A DNA stretch of 32,768 nucleotides, from contig JAKLDR010000048.1 of NCBI GenBank assembly GCA_022703445.1, forward strand, positions 1 to 32,768, given 5' to 3'. The first letter of the stretch is position 1. Each line of letters starts with the position of its first letter. A model generated the notes under the pieces. That model made no database searches and was not told where the DNA came from. It saw only the letters and a program-made list of their open reading frames with translations. The position numbers and the translations under genes are program-made. Below are positions 26,167 to 32,768 of the stretch, piece after piece. Origin of the DNA: Planctomycetota bacterium (GTDB lineage Bacteria; Planctomycetota; SZUA-567; JAKLDR01).

Positions 26167-27674
26167 GGCGCGATCGGGGCGGCCGGGGCGAGCGGCCCCA
26201 CCGGGGCGGCCGGAGCGGCGCGGCGGCGCGGCGGAGGCGGGCTGCGCTTGAGCGACCAGAAGTGGGCCGCCAGGGCGGCGGTCTCGAGTTCGTCGGCGCC
26301 CTCCACGGAGAGCACCGCCAGGCCGCGGCGTTCCAGGCGGGACTCCCGTGCGGCCCCCGGGCCGCGCCAGTCGAGGAGCTCGCCGGCCTTGACGGTCCGG
26401 CGCTCGAGACCGCACTTGCGGTCCAGGGCCTTGGAGTAGGATTCGAAGAACTCCGCGGCGTCGGCCTCGGTGTCCCAGACGGTCAGCCAGGCCAGGGCCA
26501 TCTCGCCCCTGCGCGGCCCGGCGGTGCGCTCGAAGGCCGCGTACAGCTCGCCGCCCCACCCCGCCGCGCTCCTGCGCGCCTCGGCCTGGGGCACGAAGCC
26601 GGCCAGCAGCACGGTGATCTCCATCTCGCCGAGCGCGTCGAGGTCCACGATCTGCGCCCCCGGCAGTAGCGCGGCCCGGACGTCGGGCGGCTCGATGTGC
26701 ACCGGATCCTCCGGCACCGGGAGGAAGTACTTCTCCGGGTGGATGATCTGCTCGGTGGAAAGCGGCGGCACCGCGTAGCAGCCGTTGACCTCCGCCCAGC
26801 CGCCGCGCTTGTAGGCGGCCTCCGCGAAGGACGACCCGCCGGTGTAGCTGAAGATCAGGCTGGCGCCGATGACCGGCGGGTACTTCCGGAGCAGCGGGCT
26901 CTGGATCATGCTGGCCATGCTCATGCGGATCATGCCGAGAACCCGGCCGACCGCCGCCGGATCGGCCCCCTGTCGGCCTGTGGAGCTCTCCACCAGCTGC
27001 ACGCTCATGGCCAGCACCGCGTCGCCCTCGACCAGGGCGCGGGAGGCCTGCGAGCGGTCGTTGCCTCCGGCCATGGGCAGGCCGGCCATCAGGCCGCTGT
27101 GGGCCTGCAGGGCGTGGGTGTACTCGTGGACGACCTCCGCCTCCTCCTCGGAGTCCATGCCCCGCCCCAGCCCGGTGCGTCCCGGGCCGGCCGCGCGGAC
27201 CAGGGTGAAGTCGTCGTCGGTGCGGTTGTAGAAGGCCCGGACCGCCCCGCTGAGCGAGTCGAGCTGGGCGCTGAGCAGGTCGAAGTCCGGCTTCCAGAAA
27301 CCGAAGGCCGCGTACAGCTTGGTGGCCAGTTCCACCTCCCGGGGGGTGGCCTCGGCCTGGATGCCCCGGAGCATGAAGGCGTAGACCTCGCGCGGGCTCT
27401 TGACCAGCCACGGTGGGCGGTTCACGAGCTTCAGCCCGCGGATCCGCTCGGCGGTCGAGCCCAGCTCGGCCATCCGCCCGGCGCGCGCCGGATCCACGGA
27501 CTCCAGCGGACGCGGATCGGGAGTCAGCTCGAAGTCGACGCGGTCGTTGGCCAGGGCGGCCCGTCCGGGGAGGGCCGTCGACAGCGCCAGGACCGCCAGC
27601 AGGGGCAGCCGGGGCAGCAGAGGCAGACGCAGGGCCGGGGACCCCGGGCGCGGCCCGCGGCTACTTGCCCTCAC
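26163..27674 (-). CDS. Secreted zincin-type metalloprotease (HExxH...E)
   Basis: A 503-residue protein. After an Arg-rich n-region, a hydrophobic stretch (about 18-42, LPLLPRLPLLAVLALSTALP) acts as signal peptide or anchor. VVHEYTHALQ supplies the HExxH zinc site (H183, E184, H187) and LVEGDAVL a downstream Glu (E216) fitting the third ligand of a gluzincin. The C-terminus is Ala/Pro/Arg-rich. The GTG start lies inside the kinase gene (14-bp overlap), so translation is coupled; an internal later start would remove the signal peptide. Protease activity is inferred from the motif. The family is not one I can name, and the location (periplasm or outer face) is inferred from the leader. Confidence 0.78.
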   Translation of the reverse strand: MRASSRGPRPGSPALRLPLLPRLPLLAVLALSTALPGRAALANDRVDFELTPDPRPLESVDPARAGRMAELGSTAERIRGLKLVNRPPWLVKSPREVYAFMLRGIQAEATPREVELATKLYAAFGFWKPDFDLLSAQLDSLSGAVRAFYNRTDDDFTLVRAAGPGRTGLGRGMDSEEEAEVVHEYTHALQAHSGLMAGLPMAGGNDRSQASRALVEGDAVLAMSVQLVESSTGRQGADPAAVGRVLGMIRMSMASMIQSPLLRKYPPVIGASLIFSYTGGSSFAEAAYKRGGWAEVNGCYAVPPLSTEQIIHPEKYFLPVPEDPVHIEPPDVRAALLPGAQIVDLDALGEMEITVLLAGFVPQAEARRSAAGWGGELYAAFERTAGPRRGEMALAWLTVWDTEADAAEFFESYSKALDRKCGLERRTVKAGELLDWRGPGAARESRLERRGLAVLSVEGADELETAALAAHFWSLKRSPPPPRRRAAPAAPVGPLAPAAPIAP

Positions 27675-30252
27675 CGGCGAGCTTCCTGTGGTTCTCGGCC
27701 TCGGCGGTCAGGCCGCGCATCGCGCAGTAGAAGGCCAGCGCACGGTGGTCCTCCGGCGTCGGCGCGGTCATGTACATCATGTAGATCCCGTAGGAGTCCT
27801 TGGCCGAGAGCTTGGCCCAGAGCAGCGGGCTGTCCGCGCCGGGGAACGAGGGGCTCGTCAGGGTGACCTTGTCCTCGTCGGCCGAATGGACGAACCACTT
27901 GCCGGGCAGCAGCGTGGCCTCGGGCTTGAAGGTGATCTCCTTGCTGCCCTGCTTGCCGATGGCGGCCACCACCTTGCGGAAGAGCGCCGGCTGCAGGCCG
28001 ATGCCCTCGAGCAGCTCCCGGATCTGGGCCTCCTGCGGGGTGCCCCGGTAGCGCTCGAGCAGGCTGCGGGCCTCGCGCGAGGCGTCCGTCAGCTTGCCGC
28101 TCCTGGCCAGGTCCTCGACCGGCTTGTAGGCCTTGTCGAAGGCCTCCTTGGCCTTGGCCTTGATGGCGTCGATCTTCTTGGGGACCTCCGGCAGCCACTT
28201 GGCGTTCTTGACCGAGGCCTCCAGGTCCTTGAGGATCTTGGCGGCCTCGTCGAAGCGCCCCGCGTCGGCGGCGGCGCCGGCGGACTTCTCGGCGTCGGCC
28301 AGCAGCTTGTCGGCGGCGGCCTCGATCTCCTTGGCCCGCTCGGCGGCGCGCTTGCCCTCGTCGGCCTCCGGGAACTCCGCGGCCAAGATGGTCAGGATGC
28401 GCGCGGCTTCCACGAAGTCCTTGGCGCCCAGCGCCGCCTTGACCTTCTCCTCGGCCTCGGCGGCCTTCTTCTGGCGGGCGCCGGTCTCGGCGGCGGACTG
28501 CCTGCCGCGCAGGGCGGCGACCTCGGCCGCGGCGCGCTTGGCCACCTCCATGCCGGCGAACTTCTCGTGCTTGGCGATGGAGTCCCAGGCCAGGATGCGG
28601 GCCTCGAGGTCGTTGGGCTTGTCCTTGTCGACCTTCTCGGCGGCCTCGACCGCCTTGGCCACCTCGGCTTCGAGCAGGCGGGCCTGCCGGGCCTTGATGT
28701 CGTCGATCATCTTCTGGGCGGCGGCGGCCTCCTCGGTGCCGGAGAAGCGGCCGGTCAGCGCCACGGCTTCGCGGAGGATCTCCTCCTCCCGCGAGGCGGG
28801 TATGGCCCGCAGGCGGTCCAGGGCCTGGGCGGCCTCGGACTTCTGCTCGGTCGTGCCCGTGCCGCCCGTCGAGCCGCCGGCGTCCGGGGCGGACCCGCCG
28901 TCCCGGACCTTCTTGTAGAGCACGATGGCCACGAAGGCCAGGATGGCCACCAGGGCGGCGGCCACCAGCAGGGTGGCGACGCGCAGGCCGGCCCCGGAGC
29001 GCGCCGGCGCGCGGACCTGGCCGGCGGCGGCCGCCGCCCGGCCCCGGGCCTCGGCCGCGGCCTTGGCGTCCACCGCGCGCATGATGGTGGAGTCCTCGGG
29101 GGCCAGGCGCTCGATCTGGGCGGTGCCGGAGTCGCGCTGGACGCGCTCCAGGTCCTCGAGCAGCCGGGTCATGTTCTCGTAGCGCTTCTCGGGGAGCTTG
29201 GCCATCATGCGCTCGACCACGAAGCAGACCGCGTCGGGCACCTCGGCGTTGAGGTGCTGGACGGGCTCCAGCCGCTCCTGGACGTGGGCCTTGAGCAGCT
29301 CGGCCACGGTCGTGCCCTTGAAAGGCGTGGTGCCGGTGAGCATGTGGTAGAAGGTGGCGCCCAGCGAGTAGACGTCGGCCCGGCGGTCCAGGGCCTTGCC
29401 CATGGCCTGCTCCGGGGCCATGTAGTGGGGCGTGCCCAGCACGCGGCGCTTGCCGGGCTGCTGGGCGGGGTCCTCCTCCTCGAAGCTCTTGGCGATGCCC
29501 AGGTCGGCGATCTTGACGATGCCCTCGCTGGTCAGCATGATGTTGTCGGGCTTGACGTCGCGGTGGATGATGCCGTTCTCGTGGGCGAACTCCAGCGCCT
29601 TGGCGGCCTGGACGATGATCTCCATGCACTTGCCGACGGGCAGGCGCCCGGACTGCTTGAGCAGCTTCTTGACCGAGGGCCCGTCCACGAACTCCATGCT
29701 GAAGAAGTTGCGCCCCCCGGCGCGGCTGACGTCGTGGACGTGGATGACGTTGGGGTGGTTGAGCTTGCCGGCGGCGCGGGCCTCGCGGATGAAGCGGTCG
29801 ATGAACTCGCCGTTGGAGCTGTACTTCTCGGAGAGCACCTTGAGGGCCACCACCCGGTCCATGGAGACCTGCCGGGCCTTGTAGACTATGCCCATCCCGC
29901 CCTCGCCGACCCGCTCGATGATCTGGTAGCCGGGGATCTCGAAGTCGATGGGCTTGCCGGCGGACTCCTCGGCGAACTCCATGATGGTGTCGCCGATGCT
30001 GATCTTGTCGCCGAAGGACAGCTCGCTGTCGCCGGCCAGGCGCTCGCCGTTCAGGAAGGTGCCGTTGCGGCTGGCCAGGTCGCGCACGTAGAAGCGGTTG
30101 CCCTGGCGGAAGATCTGCGCGTGGTTGCGGCTGGCCTTGACGTCCCCGACCGGGATCTCGCAGGCCTTGCGGCGGCCGAGGGTGAATTTCTCGCCGTCCA
30201 GAAGGATCTCGGTTCCGGCGTTCTGTCCTTGGCGCATGATTATTTTAGGCAT
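27661..30252 (-). CDS. FHA-domain Ser/Thr protein kinase with transmembrane segment and coiled-coil ectodomain
   Basis: An 863-residue Hanks-type kinase. An N-terminal FHA domain (about 1-95: GRRKACEIPVGD, SRNHAQI, SRNGTFLNG) binds phosphothreonine. The kinase domain (110-370) has the Gly loop GEGGMG (116-121), Lys138 (VALKVL), the catalytic loop HRDVKPDN (230-237, D232), DLG (250-252) in place of DFG, and APE (279-281). One transmembrane helix at 423-446 is followed by a Lys/Ala/Glu-rich, probably coiled-coil, extracytoplasmic region (about 480-760) and a small C-terminal beta-rich domain. An FHA domain at the N-terminus of a transmembrane kinase allows phospho-dependent assembly. It is the first gene of a four-gene overlapping operon with its own promoter. 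Confidence 0.94.
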   Translation of the reverse strand: MPKIIMRQGQNAGTEILLDGEKFTLGRRKACEIPVGDVKASRNHAQIFRQGNRFYVRDLASRNGTFLNGERLAGDSELSFGDKISIGDTIMEFAEESAGKPIDFEIPGYQIIERVGEGGMGIVYKARQVSMDRVVALKVLSEKYSSNGEFIDRFIREARAAGKLNHPNVIHVHDVSRAGGRNFFSMEFVDGPSVKKLLKQSGRLPVGKCMEIIVQAAKALEFAHENGIIHRDVKPDNIMLTSEGIVKIADLGIAKSFEEEDPAQQPGKRRVLGTPHYMAPEQAMGKALDRRADVYSLGATFYHMLTGTTPFKGTTVAELLKAHVQERLEPVQHLNAEVPDAVCFVVERMMAKLPEKRYENMTRLLEDLERVQRDSGTAQIERLAPEDSTIMRAVDAKAAAEARGRAAAAAGQVRAPARSGAGLRVATLLVAAALVAILAFVAIVLYKKVRDGGSAPDAGGSTGGTGTTEQKSEAAQALDRLRAIPASREEEILREAVALTGRFSGTEEAAAAQKMIDDIKARQARLLEAEVAKAVEAAEKVDKDKPNDLEARILAWDSIAKHEKFAGMEVAKRAAAEVAALRGRQSAAETGARQKKAAEAEEKVKAALGAKDFVEAARILTILAAEFPEADEGKRAAERAKEIEAAADKLLADAEKSAGAAADAGRFDEAAKILKDLEASVKNAKWLPEVPKKIDAIKAKAKEAFDKAYKPVEDLARSGKLTDASREARSLLERYRGTPQEAQIRELLEGIGLQPALFRKVVAAIGKQGSKEITFKPEATLLPGKWFVHSADEDKVTLTSPSFPGADSPLLWAKLSAKDSYGIYMMYMTAPTPEDHRALAFYCAMRGLTAEAENHRKLAGEGK

Positions 30253-30288
30253 GGCATCTTCCCCTGCGTTCTGGTAGGAGCCCGGGGG

Positions 30289-30317
30289 ATATTACACCTC
30301 CGGAGAGGAGGGGTCAA
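30289..30317 (-). promoter_or_regulatory. Strong sigma-70-like promoter of the kinase operon
   Basis: Minus strand: TTGACC (30317-30312), exactly 17-bp spacer, TAATAT (30294-30289). Transcription would start near 30282, leaving about 30 nt of leader with AGGGGAAG before the ATG at 30252. Confidence 0.65.
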
Positions 30318-30426
30318 GGCTTTTTGCCTCTGTGGTCGGCCATGGGGTCTGCGTCCGTTCCTTGGAAGCCGGCCCAGGGCCTTGGTGACACGCCAGTCGT
30401 GGGCGTGGTGTTCACCGGGAGGCAGC

Positions 30427-30530
30427 GGACAACGGCGAACCGGAGATTGTTGAGGTTGGCCTCCGCCCCTTCTCCGCCCTTCTGAAATGAGCAATCACCA
30501 ATCAACAATCTCCGGTTCCGACGTTGGTCC
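30427..30530. repeat. Inverted-repeat element G (7-bp unit like AATCACC/AATCAAC)
   Basis: A perfect 16-bp core (AACCGGAGATTGTTGA at 30438-30453 and its complement at 30502-30517) lies inside longer imperfect arms ending in GGAC / GTCC. The right arm shows 7-bp units GCAATCA, CCAATCA, ACAATCT. The loop is 48 nt. Confidence 0.75.
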
Positions 30531-30711
30531 GCTCGGCCGGGCTGACGTCAAAGCAGCTGACACGGCCCCTCGGCCATCGGGAAGCGCCGGAAGGGCGGCC
30601 CGGGCCGGAAAAGAGTGGACCACTTATTCTCCAATTTGAGACGAACCTTCCGGCTATCATCCGTTCCAGCCTGTACAGGGCTCATCCGCGTCCCTGCTGG
30701 AGGAGATCGCC

Positions 30712-32262
30712 ATGGCCACGTCCACCGACCTGCGTTCCGCCATCGAGGAAGTCCAGAGCCGGCTGCCGGCCGGCCAGGAGCCGGCGGAGGGCGCCCTGCC
30801 CCTGCCCGGGGAGGACACGGCGCTCGGCGGCATGGCGCGCCGCACCGGGGCCCTGCCCTGGTGGGTGATCTCCGCAGCGGCCCACGCGGTGATCTTCCTG
30901 CTGATCGCGCTCCTGGCCACGGCCGTCGCGCCCATGCGGAGCGACGAGGTGATCATCAGCACCGACGTGATCAAGCAGAAGCCGCCGGAGTACGACCCGC
31001 AGAAGAAGCGCGACATCTTCAAGAACACCAAGGACATCCAGGCCGAGACCACCGTGGAGAACCCGGTGGTGGTCCACGAGAAGGCCGAGGAGTCCGAGGT
31101 CTTCGAGACCGACAACAACATGGACAAGCGGACCGCCCGCGGCAGCGAGGACGCCATCTCGGACATCCCGCTGGGCGGCACCGGGACGGTCGGCTCGATC
31201 GGGGTGGGCGGCGGCGGCATGGCCGGCGTCTTCGGCTATCGCGACGGCGGAGGCCGGAGGAAGGCGGTCGGGCGCTTCGGCGGCTCCGAGGCCACTGAGA
31301 GCGCGGTGGAGGCGGCTCTGCGGTGGCTGGCCCGCCACCAGGACAAGGACGGCTCCTGGAAGGCCACCAGCTGGGAGGCTGGCTGGCCGGTCGACCGCGG
31401 CGTTACCGGCCTGTCGGTCCTGGCCTTCCTGGGCGCCGGCTACACCCACAAGAACGGGCAGTTCGCCGACAACGTCAAGCGCGGCGTGGATTTCATCGTC
31501 AAGCAGCAGGGCAAGGACGGCTGCCTGGCCCCGACCGTCGAGCGCATCGGCTACGAGCACGCCATCTGCGCCCTGGCCCTGGCCGAGGCCTACGGCATGA
31601 CCAGGGACGAGGCCCTCAAGGAGCCGGCCCAGAAGGCCGTGGACTACTCGATCAACGTCCACCAGGTGCCCTACTCCGGCTGGCGCTACAAGGCCAGGCA
31701 CGAGTCGGACACCTCGGTGACCGGCTGGTTCGTGATGCAGCTGAAGTCCGCCAAGATCGCCGGGCTCAAGGTCGACGGCGCCGGCTTCCAGGGCGCCGGC
31801 AAGTTCCTGGACGAGGTGAGCAGCTCCGACGGCTGGTTCGGCTACACCGGTCGCCAGAAGGGCCTGCAGGGCATGACCGCGGTGGGCATGGTCTGCCGCC
31901 AGTTCATGGGCGCGCCGGCCGACGATCCAGCCCTGAAGAAGTGCGCCGGGAATCTGCAGAAGACCCTGCCGTCCTGGCCGGGCGGCGGCCGCACCAGCTA
32001 CTACTACTGGTACTACGGGACGCTGGCCATGTTCCAGATGGGCGGCGAGAGCTGGAAGGCCTGGAACGAGCCGCTGAAGAAGACCCTGGTGTCCAACCAG
32101 TGCAAGGGCGGGCCGATGGACGGCTCCAAGGACGACAAGGACGGCTCCTGGGACCCCAAGTTCGACCAGGACGACCAGCGCGCCGGCCGGGTCTACTCCA
32201 CGGCCGTGGGCGCCCTGTGCCTGGAGGTCTACTACCGCTACCTGCCGATGTACGCGAAGTAA
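30712..32262 (+). CDS. Membrane-anchored squalene-cyclase/prenyltransferase-like repeat protein
   Basis: A 516-residue protein with GGAGGAG 6-7 nt before the ATG. Residues 49-72 form one transmembrane helix (WWVISAAAHAVIFLLIALLA). An acidic linker and a Gly-rich stretch (about 155-180, GVGGGGMAGVFGYRDGGG) follow. From about 195 on, helical repeats of the terpenoid-cyclase/prenyltransferase toroid type appear (AALRWLARHQDKDGSW, GVDFIVKQQGKDGCL, SYYYWYYGTLAMFQMGG). The DXDD acid motif of true squalene cyclases is not apparent, so it is likely a binding or scaffold protein. This layout is common in Planctomycetes, where its function is unknown. It is divergent from the FHA-kinase operon and could be a substrate of the kinase or protease, which is inference. 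Confidence 0.85.
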   Translation: MATSTDLRSAIEEVQSRLPAGQEPAEGALPLPGEDTALGGMARRTGALPWWVISAAAHAVIFLLIALLATAVAPMRSDEVIISTDVIKQKPPEYDPQKKRDIFKNTKDIQAETTVENPVVVHEKAEESEVFETDNNMDKRTARGSEDAISDIPLGGTGTVGSIGVGGGGMAGVFGYRDGGGRRKAVGRFGGSEATESAVEAALRWLARHQDKDGSWKATSWEAGWPVDRGVTGLSVLAFLGAGYTHKNGQFADNVKRGVDFIVKQQGKDGCLAPTVERIGYEHAICALALAEAYGMTRDEALKEPAQKAVDYSINVHQVPYSGWRYKARHESDTSVTGWFVMQLKSAKIAGLKVDGAGFQGAGKFLDEVSSSDGWFGYTGRQKGLQGMTAVGMVCRQFMGAPADDPALKKCAGNLQKTLPSWPGGGRTSYYYWYYGTLAMFQMGGESWKAWNEPLKKTLVSNQCKGGPMDGSKDDKDGSWDPKFDQDDQRAGRVYSTAVGALCLEVYYRYLPMYAK

Positions 32263-32324
32263 GGGAGCGGCTCCGCCGGGCAGTCGGCCGCGAGAGGCGC
32301 CGCCACAGGGGGCCTGCAGGGCAG

Positions 32325-32352
32325 TGGACGGCGGTTCGCAGCCAGCTATAAT
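32325..32352 (+). promoter_or_regulatory. Promoter of tRNA-Pro
   Basis: TGGACG (32325-32330), 16-bp spacer and a consensus TATAAT (32347-32352), 13 nt before the tRNA 5' end. Confidence 0.6.
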
Positions 32353-32365
32353 GCTGCCACCCGGT

Positions 32366-32443
32366 CGGGGCGTAGCTCAGCTTGGCTAGAGCGTGTGGTT
32401 TGGGACCACAAGGTCGCTGGTTCGAATCCAGTCGCCCCGACCA
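32366..32443 (+). tRNA. tRNA-Pro (anticodon TGG), CCA encoded
   Basis: The full cloverleaf can be drawn. Acceptor arms CGGGGCG (32366-32372) and CGCCCCG (32433-32439) pair perfectly. The D stem is GCTC/GAGC, the anticodon stem TGTGG/CCACA with loop TTTGGGA (anticodon TGG at 32401-32403). The T arm is GCTGG-TTCGAAT-CCAGT with one G-U pair. A and CCA follow (32440-32443), so CCA is genomically encoded. It decodes CCN proline codons. Confidence 0.97.
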
Positions 32444-32768
32444 ATCTTTAAAACAGGCCGTTCGGCTAAGAAGTCGAACGGCTTTCTCTTTGTAAGGCAA
32501 AGGCTTGTGTCGCTCAGGGTGCGGTTCAAACTCACTGCTTCCAACACCTGCCGTCTGGTAGCCGAGTTTGAACCGCGCCAGATTTCCGCCAGGTTCTGGC
32601 TGAAGTCGAAGACCGACAGGGCCAGTTTGCCGGCCTCCTCAGTCATCGCCCCGGCCCCGTCCAGTTGACGCTCCACCTCGGCCTGCTGGGCCTTCAGCTC
32701 GGCCGACTTGGCATTGAAGACCGCCTCGTCTACCGTGCCGGCCAGGAAGGCGTTGAGCAGCCGGTCCT
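32386..32768 (-). CDS. Serine recombinase, C-terminal part (continues beyond window), reading antisense into tRNA-Pro
   Basis: The frame is open from the window edge on the minus strand for 126 codons. It reads DRLLNAFLAGTVDEAVFNAK, a Glu-rich coiled coil (SAELKAQQAEVERQL), FDFSQNLAEIW, RRQVLEAVSLN and TKRKPFDFLAERP. This is the conserved C-terminal end of large serine recombinases (recombinase/zinc-ribbon/coiled-coil type), which integrate or excise DNA. The conserved part ends near KPFDFLAERP (about 32460-32490). After it the frame runs through the tRNA-Pro gene in antisense (RGDWIRTSDLVVPNHTL) and stops inside its D loop. The native C-terminus has therefore probably been replaced by tRNA sequence, consistent with integration at the tRNA 3' end. 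The catalytic N-terminal domain lies outside the window. Confidence 0.8.
   Translation of the reverse strand, partial: DRLLNAFLAGTVDEAVFNAKSAELKAQQAEVERQLDGAGAMTEEAGKLALSVFDFSQNLAEIWRGSNSATRRQVLEAVSLNRTLSDTSLCLTKRKPFDFLAERPVLKIGRGDWIRTSDLVVPNHTL
32457..32492 (+). terminator. Hairpin after tRNA-Pro, possible terminator
   Basis: The 8-bp stem GCCGTTCG/CGAACGGC (32457-32464 and 32475-32482) with a 10-nt loop is followed by TTTCTCTTT. Its position 14 nt after the CCA would suit a tRNA terminator. However, the same bases encode the conserved KPFDFLAERP of the recombinase on the other strand, so the hairpin may be partly coincidental. Confidence 0.45.

Larger units (their letters stand above)
30253..30711. 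other. Divergent intergenic region between the kinase operon and the squalene-cyclase-like gene
   Basis: 459 bp without a credible gene. It holds the kinase promoter (30289-30317), about 100 bp with no recognisable signal, repeat element G (30427-30530), and the upstream region of the right-hand gene. There a TATCAT (30655-30660) and a perfect 10-bp palindrome CCTGTACAGG (30670-30679) precede the Shine-Dalgarno GGAGGAG. TTGAGA at 30636 is too close (13 bp) to TATCAT for a standard promoter. Confidence 0.6.

Noticed and set aside
27400..30453. 1017-codon plus-strand frame opposite the kinase
   Set aside because: Antisense shadow of a kinase with all catalytic motifs on the minus strand; Leu/Gly/Val/Asp-rich low complexity.
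30314..30508. Minus-strand ORF of 64 codons in the kinase upstream region
   Set aside because: It begins inside repeat element G and runs over the kinase promoter; no family resemblance and no ribosome binding site.
30670..30679. Palindrome CCTGTACAGG as a defined operator
   Set aside because: A single 10-bp palindrome in G+C-rich DNA with no second copy and no adjacent regulator; noted only as part of the intergenic description.
32460..32482. CCGTTCGAC-like bases in the recombinase resembling the REP palindrome end
   Set aside because: Only about nine bases match and they encode the conserved KPFD motif of the recombinase, so the similarity is most likely chance.

Overview
The window is G+C-rich and densely coded, with about 21 protein-coding genes or gene parts, one tRNA gene and an unusual amount of structured repeat sequence between genes. 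Several features suggest an uncultured member of the Planctomycetota or a related PVC-type lineage. These are a membrane-anchored squalene-cyclase-like repeat protein with a Gly-rich linker, an FHA/Ser-Thr kinase with an ectodomain, two large secreted DUF4091-type proteins, a secreted HEAT-repeat protein and an NHL-type propeller. The assignment is inferred from gene content; no marker phylogeny was possible.

Layout. Positions 1-3225 (+) hold the end of an NHL-type propeller gene and a secreted DUF4091-type protein. Positions 3565-6056 (+) encode a two-subunit 2-oxoacid:ferredoxin oxidoreductase. A UroD-family protein (6327), an AAA ATPase (7501) and a secreted HEAT-repeat protein (8774) follow. 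On the minus strand are a second DUF4091-type protein with an N-terminal DNRLRE-like module (13973-11139) and a small membrane protein (11097-10411). Next come a small zinc-ribbon orphan (14203), a CCA-adding-type nucleotidyltransferase (14585) and, convergent with it, glycogen phosphorylase (18494-15930). An AraC-type regulator (minus) and a MelA-like GH4 alpha-galactosidase (plus) diverge from 19569-19884. A minus-strand cluster (24541-21494) encodes an alpha/alpha-toroid protein, a methyltransferase, a VOC protein and a four-helix membrane protein. A second, overlapping minus-strand operon (30252-24639) encodes an FHA kinase, a secreted zincin, a zinc-finger membrane protein and a rhomboid protease. 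The right end has the squalene-cyclase-like protein, tRNA-Pro(TGG) and the C-terminal part of a serine recombinase that runs antisense into the tRNA.

How the genes fit together. Carbohydrate use is the clearest theme: GH4 galactosidase with its regulator, glycogen phosphorylase, two secreted glycosidase-like proteins and the toroid protein. The 2-oxoacid oxidoreductase would supply reduced ferredoxin from 2-oxoacids. The kinase-zincin-zinc-finger-rhomboid operon looks like an envelope signalling and proteolysis module and is the best candidate here for an undescribed system.

Between the genes lie at least seven repeat elements built from short units (6-10 bp), five of them folded as inverted repeats. 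Two carry a near-identical 45/46-bp palindrome at the same offset in one arm; removing it restores ungapped 40-nt inverted repeats. Promoter-like sequences are readable before many genes, often with a TAGAAT-like -10, and at four genes the -10 lies 6-8 nt before the start codon with no Shine-Dalgarno sequence, predicting leaderless mRNAs.
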